Shown here piece by piece: positions 1 through 5,850 of a DNA stretch of 5,878 bases. Below the pieces are notes generated by a model. That model did not search any database and had not been told where the DNA came from. It was given only the letters and a program-made list of their open reading frames with translations. The translations under genes and the position numbers were made by a program. Origin of the DNA: Gammaproteobacteria bacterium (GTDB lineage: Bacteria; Pseudomonadota; Gammaproteobacteria; Eutrophobiales; Eutrophobiaceae); the NCBI GenBank assembly GCA_016198885.1, contig JACQHV010000135.1, forward strand, positions 1 to 5,878. Direction: 5' to 3'. The first letter of the stretch is position 1. Each line of letters begins with the position of its first letter.

Positions 1-68
1 AAACTACCCTGATTAGTTGAATACAGCAAACAAAAAAATAACAACGCTGATTTACCAGTCTTCAAATC

Positions 69-149
69 ATGACACTTGAAGCTGAAGATAGTCTGGCGGA
101 TCTTGACCGGCAGGATGTTGCAGAAAAAAATAAAATGAAAAAACTATAA
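69..149 (+). other. possible 26-codon small ORF, unrecognised
   Basis: An ATG at 69 opens 26 codons ending in TAA at 147-149. The product would be acidic at the front and lysine-rich at the end (MTLEAEDSLADL...NKMKKL). Its ATG overlaps the TGA (70-72) of a second open frame running from 13, giving an ATGA junction of the kind seen in coupled genes. That second frame has no start codon and is closed by a stop at 10-12. No Shine-Dalgarno sequence precedes the ATG. It ends two bases short of the convergent Anbu stop codon. I do not recognise it. It may be a gene remnant or chance, and the call is weak. Confidence 0.15.
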
Positions 150-151
150 CG

Positions 152-904
152 CTATTTGGACAGTTCACCTGCGGTTTTGTCCCAGTTGGCACTCCAGGCA
201 ATTGGTGGCAGGCGATTGAAGGCATCCTTAAGATTGGCATCCCAGGTGCGGGTCAACTCCCTTAAATAATCACTGTTTTGTTCAAAACGATAATGGCGCT
301 GTAATACAAAACTGTCACGCTCATAGACCATAACCTCAATGGGCGGACCCACTGACAGATTGCTACGCATGGTCGAATCCATCGAGACCAGGCCACATAA
401 TGCCGCCGTTTCCAGACTGGATGCAGGAACTAATATTCTGTCAAGTATCGGTTTGCCATACTTGCTCTCTCCGATTTGCATATAGGTCGTATCCTTTGAA
501 GTCGTGATGTGATTACCCTGCGGATAGACAAGATAGATTGATGGACTGCTGCCCATAATCTGTCCGCCGATAATAAAACTGGCTTCATAAGTCGCACCAC
601 CGCCGGTATTTTTTTCCTGCTGAATCCGGTTAATATTGCCGATATAGTCCGCAGCATCACTCATATGCGAAACGGTCATAAGATTGACCGGCATGAATTG
701 TTTGATGTCCCGTTTGATCTGCTCCACGACACCCTGCGTGGTAGCAAGATTGCCGGCCGACAACACAATAAATTGACGCTCGCCGTTTGTGCCAAAGGTG
801 TGCATCTTGCTGTAGGTGCTGACGTTATCCACGCCGGCATTAGTGCGTGAATCGGAGACGAAAACCAGACCGGATTCGAGTGATATCGCAAGACAATAGG
901 TCAT
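152..904 (-). CDS. Anbu, proteasome/HslV-related Ntn-hydrolase protease
   Basis: This encodes 250 residues starting MTYCLAISLESG, the signature N-terminus of Anbu (ancestral beta subunit, COG3484 predicted proteasome-type protease). Removing Met would expose the nucleophile Thr1. Counted from that Thr, Asp17 lies in SDSRTNAG and Lys32 in YSKMH, matching the Thr/Asp/Lys catalytic set of proteasome beta subunits and HslV. The glycine-rich GGGATYEASFIIGGQ stretch and the C-terminal SMDSTMRSNLSVGPPIE stretch are also typical. Anbu proteins are cytoplasmic and assemble into rings or open helical oligomers; their substrates are poorly known. The frame could start at 934 or 910, but 904 places Thr at the N-terminus and gives a 9-base spacing from AAGGA. 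The partners often seen beside Anbu (circularly permuted ATP-grasp, alpha-E and transglutaminase-like proteins) are not in this window. The family assignment is firm; the role is unknown. Confidence 0.93.
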   Translation of the reverse strand: MTYCLAISLESGLVFVSDSRTNAGVDNVSTYSKMHTFGTNGERQFIVLSAGNLATTQGVVEQIKRDIKQFMPVNLMTVSHMSDAADYIGNINRIQQEKNTGGGATYEASFIIGGQIMGSSPSIYLVYPQGNHITTSKDTTYMQIGESKYGKPILDRILVPASSLETAALCGLVSMDSTMRSNLSVGPPIEVMVYERDSFVLQRHYRFEQNSDYLRELTRTWDANLKDAFNRLPPIAWSANWDKTAGELSK

Positions 905-913
905 ATTCATGCT

Positions 914-918
914 TCCTT
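914..918 (-). promoter_or_regulatory. Shine-Dalgarno for Anbu, decides the start
   Basis: On the minus strand AAGGA lies nine bases before the ATG at 904 and only three before the ATG at 910. This supports the downstream start, which is also the one that leaves the catalytic Thr at position 2 of the primary product. Confidence 0.6.
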
Positions 919-940
919 CCGCTGCTAAACACATCCTGAG

Positions 941-970
941 ACTTTAGTAATGAAACTGTGCTATCGTCAA
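941..970 (-). promoter_or_regulatory. candidate sigma70 promoter for Anbu
   Basis: On the minus strand TTGACG (965-970) is followed after 18 bases by TAAAGT (941-946), about 37 bases upstream of the Anbu start. The -35 is good, while the -10 is only fair. The surrounding DNA (about 941-1060) is AT-rich. If it is real, Anbu is transcribed separately from the molybdoenzyme gene upstream. Confidence 0.35.
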
Positions 971-1127
971 GTAATTTCCAAAAAAATCATTCATTTATCA
1001 AATTAATGACAGTGGGAATATCAACTAAAATTCATAACGATATCACTGCGCTATGCGCATTTCAGGAGAGTTGACCGGAATCCGGACCCCTGTCCGCCCC
1101 CCTTTGAACAACGAATCATTCCGCAGT

Positions 1128-3260
1128 TCAACCCGCGAGTTCCACCTCAACCAGATTATCTGAAAACGAGGGGGCATGACCCATATCCGCAAACTCGGCC
1201 GAACTGATGATGTTGACCGTGCCCCTGGTCAATTGCCGCCAGTAACCCAGCGTTGCCACGACTACACCGGGATTCACATCATCTGTCACCCTGGCATCGC
1301 CTTCAAAACCACCCCGGTCATTATAAATACGTACTTTATCGCCATCCTTGATACTACGTGGTCCGGCATCCGCCGCATTGATCAGCACGAACTGTTCACC
1401 CTGCCCCCTGATCTTGTGTTCCATGTTGGCATAACAGGAATTCAGAAAGCCATGACTCTTGGGTGAAACAATATTCAACGGATATTTCTTCGCCAGCTCC
1501 GGATTGGTTTCTGGTCTTTCCCTTGATGGGACGTAGTCCGGCAGGCTGTCCAGAGGTTCACCAGGCTGGAAGCCCTCATACATCTGGCGGAAAGGACCGG
1601 CGACAAAATTCTTTGCCCCCTCTATCTTGAATTCACATTTGCCTGAAGGTGTCGGGAACTTGCCTTCTTTATGCGGACAACGATCATCTTTGGTACCTAC
1701 ATTGAGACGGGCATAACCATGCTTGCGCAGGTAATCCAGATCAATGCCGTCACAGGCGGGCGCATTCCAATCGATGAAATTCTCCAGACATTCAGAATCC
1801 GACCATTGTAATCGTTCATCTTCAAAGCCCATGCGTGCCGCCAGGCGGCGGAAGATCTCATTATTGGATATCGCTTCGCCTGGTGATTCCACACACCTGG
1901 TATTGTAAGTGAGATACAAGTGTCCCCAGGACAAGATGATGTCTTCCATTTCCGCACCCATGGACGCAGGCAGCACAATATCGGCATAAGATGCCGTATC
2001 TGAAATGAAATGTTCCGCAGAGACGAGGAACAGATCCTCACGCATCAGACCTTTTACAATCTTGTCCGCCTCCGGCGCCTGGGTGACGGGATTTGAATTC
2101 CAGCACATCATTGACATGATCGGTGGATCCAGTGGTGTTTCACCCGTTAATGCACGGCCGATCTGCAGGTTACTCACCACGCGCGTACCTTCCGGGATCC
2201 AGTCAGGACGGCAGATCACATCAAACTTGTAAGGGTGTTCCCAGACAGGAAACTGTGTAATGCCGCCACCCACATGCCGCCAGGCCCCGGTCAGGGCCGG
2301 AATACAGGTGACAGCACGGATGGTCTGGCCACCACCATAGTGGCGTTCCAGAGCGACACCCATGCGGATCGCAACGGGTTGTTGCGTGGCAAGGGCACGT
2401 GCGAGTGTGCGGATATCTTCTGCGGATACACCGGTGATTTTTTCCGCCCATTCCGGGGTACGAGTCCTGGCGCGTTTGGCCAGTTCTTTATAACCTATGG
2501 TAAATTTTTCAACATAATCCTTATCCACCAGAGCTTGATCGATAATGCTGTTGATCAATGCCATGGCTAGCGCGCCATCGGTACCGGGTTTGGGGCAGAT
2601 ATGCCAGTCGGCTTGCCTGGCGGTCCTGGATTTATAGGCATCAATGACGACTACCCTGGCGCCTTTCTTTTGTGCATCCTGCACGATATGCCAGTGATGC
2701 AGATTGGTGCTCATACTGTTACAGGCCCAGATTACGATATATTTGGAATGGATGTAGCTTTCCGGATCAACACCGGCGGTAGGACCTACCGTCAACAACC
2801 AGGCCGTACACGAACCTTCACCACAAAATGTTCGTTCACAAACGGTGGCACCGAGACGATTAAAAAACGCATCGCCACCATTCAATCCATGCACGAGACC
2901 CTGATGACCTAAATAGCTGTAGGGGATGATTGCCTGCGGGCCGTATTCTTTGATTATGGCCTTCCATCTGGTTGTGATCTCATCCAGCGCTTCATCCCAG
3001 GAGAACCGTTCAAACTGCTTGCTGCCTTTGGGGCCGGTGCGGCGCATGGGATACAACAGTCGATCCGGATGATAATGACGTCTCTCATAATCCTTCAGCT
3101 TGACGCAGAGGCCGCCCCGGGTCATGGGATGTTCTTTATTACCCCTGACTCCAACCAGTTTCCCATCCTCGACTTCAAAGATCATGGCGCAGGTATCCGG
3201 ACAATCATGGGGACAACCACCAAAGAATTCTTTACGACCGGGTTTGTGCTGAGCAGACAT
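1128..3260 (-). CDS. molybdopterin-dependent [4Fe-4S] oxidoreductase, DMSO reductase superfamily
   Basis: This is a 710-residue catalytic subunit binding a bis-pterin molybdenum (or tungsten) cofactor. The N-terminus carries C16-x3-C20-x3-C24-x27-C52 (CPHDCPDTC...GGLC), the ligand set of a [4Fe-4S] cluster. The core molybdopterin domain follows. ERTFCGEGSC places Cys146 where formate dehydrogenase H has its selenocysteine, so Cys146 is the inferred metal ligand, with Cys151 close by. CWNSNPVTQAPE and DIVLPASMGAEMED are typical of the family. The C-terminal pterin-binding barrel spans about 591-710. No Tat signal or membrane segment precedes the cluster motif, so the enzyme should be cytoplasmic. 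No iron-sulfur or membrane-anchor subunit gene adjoins it. The start is supported by AAAGGAGA (3266-3273) just upstream of the ATG. The CPHDCPDTC type resembles uncharacterised YoaE-like enzymes. The substrate cannot be told from sequence. Confidence 0.93.
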   Translation of the reverse strand: MSAQHKPGRKEFFGGCPHDCPDTCAMIFEVEDGKLVGVRGNKEHPMTRGGLCVKLKDYERRHYHPDRLLYPMRRTGPKGSKQFERFSWDEALDEITTRWKAIIKEYGPQAIIPYSYLGHQGLVHGLNGGDAFFNRLGATVCERTFCGEGSCTAWLLTVGPTAGVDPESYIHSKYIVIWACNSMSTNLHHWHIVQDAQKKGARVVVIDAYKSRTARQADWHICPKPGTDGALAMALINSIIDQALVDKDYVEKFTIGYKELAKRARTRTPEWAEKITGVSAEDIRTLARALATQQPVAIRMGVALERHYGGGQTIRAVTCIPALTGAWRHVGGGITQFPVWEHPYKFDVICRPDWIPEGTRVVSNLQIGRALTGETPLDPPIMSMMCWNSNPVTQAPEADKIVKGLMREDLFLVSAEHFISDTASYADIVLPASMGAEMEDIILSWGHLYLTYNTRCVESPGEAISNNEIFRRLAARMGFEDERLQWSDSECLENFIDWNAPACDGIDLDYLRKHGYARLNVGTKDDRCPHKEGKFPTPSGKCEFKIEGAKNFVAGPFRQMYEGFQPGEPLDSLPDYVPSRERPETNPELAKKYPLNIVSPKSHGFLNSCYANMEHKIRGQGEQFVLINAADAGPRSIKDGDKVRIYNDRGGFEGDARVTDDVNPGVVVATLGYWRQLTRGTVNIISSAEFADMGHAPSFSDNLVEVELAG

Positions 3261-3331
3261 ACGGCTCTCCTTTACTTGTGCGGGGTTAAAGTACTGAGGA
3301 ACAGAATGATAACGATATTATTATTAATTTT

Positions 3332-3361
3332 TTATGCACTGTAATAGTGCGTGCAATCCAT
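3332..3361 (-). other. possible 9-codon leader ORF
   Basis: On the minus strand ATG (3361-3359) opens nine codons, MDCTHYYSA, ending in TAA (3334-3332). A good Shine-Dalgarno sequence, AAGAGGG (3367-3373), lies five bases upstream. The ORF overlaps the dyad at 3336-3350 and stops about 70 bases before the oxidoreductase ATG. It has no run of one amino acid that would suggest attenuation. It may be chance. Confidence 0.15.
3336..3350. promoter_or_regulatory. GCACT-N5-AGTGC dyad, NtrC-like operator candidate
   Basis: The perfect inverted repeat GCACT-GTAAT-AGTGC lies 75-90 bases upstream of the oxidoreductase start. Its form, GCAC-N7-GTGC, equals the core of enterobacterial NtrC sites at glnA. 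No sigma54 promoter is visible next to it, so the assignment to NtrC is tentative and another dimeric regulator is equally possible. It is not a terminator, since the minus-strand stem is followed by A's. Confidence 0.3.
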
Positions 3362-3414
3362 GGTAACCCTCTTTTCAAGTCATGGCGAACAGTAATAGTG
3401 ACTACAGGTTTTTC

Positions 3415-5160
3415 CTATCCCTTGAGTTGTACCAATATTTTGAGTTGGTGTTTGTATTCATCAATATTAAATTTTTTGCGCGCAACACCCGTATCCATCG
3501 CGGCCTGTGCCACGGCTGAAGATACAATGATGAGCAAACGCCGGTCGAAGGGTTTGGGGATAATATAAGTCCGGCCAAAGGCCAGTTTACTATCTTCAAA
3601 TCCGGCCTCTTTGGTGATCGGTTCATGGGCAAGCGCGGCAAGCGCATTTGTTGCGGCGTGTTTCATTTCCTCATTAATGCATTTTGCATGCGTATCCAGT
3701 GCGCCCCTGAAGATATAGGGGAAGGCACTGACGTTATTTATCTGATTCGGGTAATCGCTGCGTCCAGTACCCATGATCACATCGGAACGTGTTTTGACGG
3801 CCAGTGGGTAATCTATCTCCGGGACAGGATTAGCCATGGCAAAAACAATAGGATTTTTATTCATGCTCATCAGCATTTCCGGTTTTAACACACCCGGGGC
3901 AGAAGCTCCTAAAAATACATCCGCCTTTGTGATTGCTTCGGCCAATGTGCGTAGATCAGTGTCCACCGCAATCTCATCCAGATAATTGTTATCGCCCCTG
4001 CCCTTGTACACCACGCCCTTGACGTCGGTCATGATGAGATTCTCCGGTTTTACACCAAGACTCAGGAAATATCTGGCGCAGGTAAATCCGGCAGCACCCG
4101 CGCCGGAGAATACGACGCGTATTTCATCAATACTTTTTTTAACAATCTCCAGGGCATTTAATAATGCAGCCCCTGAGATGATCGCAGTGCCATGCTGGTC
4201 ATCATGAAAAACAGGAATGTCCGTACGTTCATTACACTGTTTTTCAATATAAAAACACTCCGGCGAGCGAATATCTTCCAGATTAATGCCGCCGAATGTG
4301 GGCGCAAGCGCGCACACAATATCGATGAATTTATCGGGTTCCGTTTCATTGACTTCGATATCAAAGGCATCAATATCGGCAAATTGCTTGAATAATATGG
4401 CCTTTCCTTCCATGACCGGCTTGGCTGCCAAAGCGCCAATATTGCCGAGGCCCAGCACGGCGGTTCCATTGGTAATCACACCAACCAGTTGTCCTTTGGT
4501 GGTGTAATCATAGACATGTGCCGGTTCGGCCTTGATGGCCAGACAGGGTTCAGATACACCGGGCGAATAAGCCACAGACAGATCTGCAGCGCTGCCACTG
4601 GGTTTGGTGGCGGTAATCGCCAGCTTGCCGGGACGGCCGATGGCATGATACTTCAATGCCCAATCCGCCATTAATTGCCGTTTGACCGGTTCAAACATCG
4701 CCACCATCTCGGCAAGAGTATGATCACTCTTGTCAATTTTATTTAACAATTCCGCATCCTGTTGTTGCAGTCGCTGTGTCATTAATTGTCCCAGCGATCC
4801 CATTACTTTCACAGCCAGGGGGTCCTGTTGCAGTACATGTGACCAGAACACATCCGTAGGTATCTCGAGTAAAGTGGCCTGTTCCAATGCAATCAACTCA
4901 CAAACGCGCACATTGTTGTTAAAGAGCGCCATCTCGCCAAGAAACTCCCCGGGCTTGAGTTCAGCAACATGATTACCGGCTTTTTTTACTTCAACATTTC
5001 CCTTGACGAGGATAAAGAAACTCTCCGCCTTTGCGCCTTCCTTGATGAAACTTTCTCCAGCCGAAACTGTTAATACACTGCCCAATGTTATGAGCCGCGC
5101 AAGTTCGTATTGATCAAGCATTGCCAGTGCCTTCAATGAGGTGAGGCTGTCTAAATCCAA
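3415..5160 (-). CDS. malic enzyme with N-terminal cyclic-nucleotide-binding domain
   Basis: The 581-residue fusion has two parts. Residues about 6-135 form a CRP/PKA-type cyclic-nucleotide-binding domain. Its phosphate-binding cassette reads FLGEMALFNNNVRVCEL, with Glu76 and Arg85 in the ligand-contacting positions, followed by a helical segment. Residues about 160-570 form a short-form malic enzyme closely resembling the catalytic part of E. coli MaeB: AYSPGV with catalytic Tyr198, KPVMEGKA with the likely base Lys253, metal ligands Glu295/Asp296 (NLED) and Asp321 (FHDDQHGTA), and the Rossmann motif G353-A-G-A-A-G358. The reaction is L-malate + NAD(P)+ to pyruvate + CO2 + NAD(P)H in the cytoplasm; the cofactor preference cannot be read safely. 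MaeB's C-terminal phosphotransacetylase-like regulatory domain is absent. The start is TTG, with AGGGG eight bases upstream and an in-frame stop at 5197-5199. Met14 (5121) would cut into the first helix of the domain. No DNA-binding domain is present, so control by ligand is likely allosteric. Confidence 0.93.
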   Translation of the reverse strand: MDLDSLTSLKALAMLDQYELARLITLGSVLTVSAGESFIKEGAKAESFFILVKGNVEVKKAGNHVAELKPGEFLGEMALFNNNVRVCELIALEQATLLEIPTDVFWSHVLQQDPLAVKVMGSLGQLMTQRLQQQDAELLNKIDKSDHTLAEMVAMFEPVKRQLMADWALKYHAIGRPGKLAITATKPSGSAADLSVAYSPGVSEPCLAIKAEPAHVYDYTTKGQLVGVITNGTAVLGLGNIGALAAKPVMEGKAILFKQFADIDAFDIEVNETEPDKFIDIVCALAPTFGGINLEDIRSPECFYIEKQCNERTDIPVFHDDQHGTAIISGAALLNALEIVKKSIDEIRVVFSGAGAAGFTCARYFLSLGVKPENLIMTDVKGVVYKGRGDNNYLDEIAVDTDLRTLAEAITKADVFLGASAPGVLKPEMLMSMNKNPIVFAMANPVPEIDYPLAVKTRSDVIMGTGRSDYPNQINNVSAFPYIFRGALDTHAKCINEEMKHAATNALAALAHEPITKEAGFEDSKLAFGRTYIIPKPFDRRLLIIVSSAVAQAAMDTGVARKKFNIDEYKHQLKILVQLKG

Positions 5161-5279
5161 GGATTTTGCCCCTGAGTTGATTTGACTGAATTCAGTTTAG
5201 GATATTTTTATAATCCAGGTGATCGTCACACAAAACCGGCTTAAAATCTGCAAATAATTTCTTCTACAGAGAGAAAACC
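5161..5279. promoter_or_regulatory. divergent promoter region, malic enzyme and CDGSH remnant
   Basis: The two genes face away from each other across this 119-base gap. For the minus strand, TATAAA (5207-5212) could be a -10, but no good -35 stands 16-18 bases upstream. For the plus strand, TATAAT (5209-5214) is a perfect -10, but the nearest -35, TTGACT (5182-5187), is 21 bases away, which is too far. A short palindrome, GTGA-TCG-TCAC (5219-5229), sits just upstream of the minus-strand -10, where a regulator could block it. The region is promoter-like, but no start can be fixed. Confidence 0.35.
5169..5173 (-). promoter_or_regulatory. Shine-Dalgarno for the TTG start of the malic enzyme fusion
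   Basis: On the minus strand AGGGG lies eight bases before TTG (5160-5158), the only standard start codon between the upstream in-frame TAA (5197-5199) and the conserved domain. A TTG start with a moderate ribosome site suggests modest translation. Confidence 0.5.
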
Positions 5280-5525
5280 ATAACAGATACAATTATCGCC
5301 AGCAGAACCCCTTTTGCCGTCGATATCGAGGCAGGAAAGATTACGGCTGGTGTGCCTGCGGCAGAAGCAAAAGCCAGCCATTCTGTGATGGATTCCATTA
5401 AGGGTCTGGTTTTCACCTGCAATAAAACAGCGGCAAAAAGCTGGAAGACCTGGTTTTGCGTCTGCAAGCATAATGGCCATAAGCCGGGGTGTGACAGCAC
5501 TCATTCCAAACTCAAAATCCTGTAA
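5280..5525 (+). pseudogene. decayed two-domain CDGSH iron-sulfur protein
   Basis: Joining two forward frames rebuilds a small double-CDGSH protein. The first frame (5280-5339) gives TDTIIASRTPFAVDIEAGK, the usual N-terminus before the first cluster. The second (5342-5398) gives YGWCACGRSKSQPFCDGFH, a C-x-C-x2-S-x3-P-x-C-D-G-x-H motif. The first frame then resumes (from about 5421) with KTWF, CVCKHNGHKPGCDSTH and SKLKIL up to TAA at 5523-5525. All three Cys and the His of both [2Fe-2S] sites survive, although CDGSH has become CDGFH and CDSTH. The lesions are ATA where ATG is expected (5280-5282, behind AGAGAG), one base lost near 5340, TAA at 5399-5401 in place of a Lys codon, and a second frameshift between about 5399 and 5425. 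Intact relatives are small redox or cluster-transfer proteins of unclear role. A sequencing error could explain one lesion but hardly all four. Confidence 0.82.
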
Positions 5526-5743
5526 TACACCACTGCAAATTATCGTCCTTTATAAATTCATTAATCTTCGTATTGAGGATACTGAAACCCCTTAACCAGT
5601 GCCTTGAACGATAGTAGAGAAATTTTCTAAACTCATTGCACCTCTTCAGGGCACACCTGAATTACCCCGGCTGTTGTCCACATTTTCCAGGTACCGATTG
5701 ACCTAACCCGGATATACAGATAAGCACATGAATCCACTAGATT

Positions 5744-5758
5744 TGGTGCATAGCACCA
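5744..5758. promoter_or_regulatory. TGGTGC-ATA-GCACCA palindrome
   Basis: A perfect 6-3-6 inverted repeat lies about 107 bases upstream of the -35 at 5851. It is operator-sized and has no T-run for a terminator. The half-site order is the reverse of an NtrC site. The binding protein is unknown. Confidence 0.3.
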
Positions 5759-5784
5759 TTCCGGATTTAAAATTTACAAGCAGT

Positions 5785-5793
5785 TTATGCACA
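5785..5793 (+). promoter_or_regulatory. DnaA-box match TTATGCACA
   Basis: TTATGCACA fits the DnaA consensus TTWTNCACA exactly. A single 9-mer is weak evidence alone. It gains some weight because E. coli nrdAB, the kind of gene predicted to follow, is controlled by DnaA from boxes upstream of its promoter. A poorer copy, TTGTCCACA, lies at 5674-5682. Confidence 0.3.
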
Positions 5794-5822
5794 AAAAATG
5801 CAACAGTAAATCACAGGAAATT

Positions 5823-5838
5823 CCACATTATCTTGTGG
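5823..5838. promoter_or_regulatory. NrdR box 1 (predicted)
   Basis: CCACATTATCTTGTGG is a CCACA-N6-TGTGG palindrome of 16 bp. It fits the NrdR consensus acaCwAtATaTwGtgt at most positions, including the central C4, A8, T9, T11 and G13. It lies upstream of the -35, with its centre 32 bp from that of box 2. Confidence 0.65.
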
Positions 5839-5850
5839 TTTAATTAGTGC

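Larger units (their letters stand above)
905..1127. other. intergenic region between Mo oxidoreductase and Anbu
   Basis: It holds the Anbu ribosome site and candidate promoter. Nearer the oxidoreductase stop are three short inverted repeats: TGCGC-TAT-GCGCA at 1047-1059, CCGGA-A-TCCGG at 1075-1085, and an overlapping CGGAC-CCCT-GTCCG at 1083-1096. None is followed by a T-run on the minus strand, so no intrinsic terminator can be called for the oxidoreductase gene. I see no coding sequence here. Confidence 0.5.
3261..3414. other. intergenic leader upstream of the Mo oxidoreductase
   Basis: This 154-base gap separates the malic enzyme stop from the oxidoreductase start. It contains an AT-rich tract (about 3308-3335), a GCACT-N5-AGTGC dyad, a nine-base direct repeat (GTAATAGTG at 3341-3349 and 3392-3400) and a 9-codon micro-ORF. 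I find no convincing sigma70 hexamer pair and no sigma54 GG-N10-GC element on the minus strand. No GC stem followed by T's ends the malic enzyme transcript. Read-through from the malic enzyme gene into the oxidoreductase gene is therefore possible. Confidence 0.5.
5526..5822. other. gene-free region upstream of the right-edge promoter
   Basis: No coding frame is supported on either strand. It holds a TTCAGG-GCACA-CCTGAA inverted repeat (5645-5661) without a T-run, a TGGTGC-ATA-GCACCA palindrome (5744-5758) and a DnaA-box match (5785-5793). From about 5761 the DNA becomes AT-rich, consistent with the upstream part of a regulated promoter that fires to the right. Confidence 0.5.

Noticed and set aside
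905..934. Longer Anbu protein starting at 934 (or at the ATG at 910)
   Set aside because: Extra residues before MTYC would mask the catalytic Thr1, and the ribosome site at 914-918 lies downstream of 934 and is only three bases from the ATG at 910.
1047..1096. Inverted repeats downstream of the Mo oxidoreductase as an intrinsic terminator
   Set aside because: The stems are short (five bases) and none is followed by a T-run on the minus strand.
2235..2570. Plus-strand open frames of 60-111 codons inside the oxidoreductase and malic enzyme genes
   Set aside because: They are shadows of strongly conserved coding sequence on the other strand, without recognisable domains of their own.
5182..5214. 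TTGACT plus TATAAT as a promoter for the CDGSH remnant
   Set aside because: The spacing is 21 bases, well outside the 16-18 that sigma70 promoters use.
5218..5230. TGTGA and TCAC half-sites upstream of the malic enzyme, suggestive of CRP
   Set aside because: The half-sites are three bases apart rather than the six CRP needs. The presence of a cNMP domain in the protein does not make this a CRP site.
5241..5504. Overlapping minus-strand ORFs of 87 and 78 codons (5241-5504, 5264-5500)
   Set aside because: They are antisense to the CDGSH remnant, whose conserved motifs read on the plus strand. Neither reverse product shows a recognisable motif.
5512..5664. Minus-strand open stretch of about 50 codons with a protein-like look (FRKFLYYRSRHWLRGF)
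   Set aside because: It has no ATG, GTG or TTG start until the last codons, is short enough to be chance, and matches nothing I recognise.
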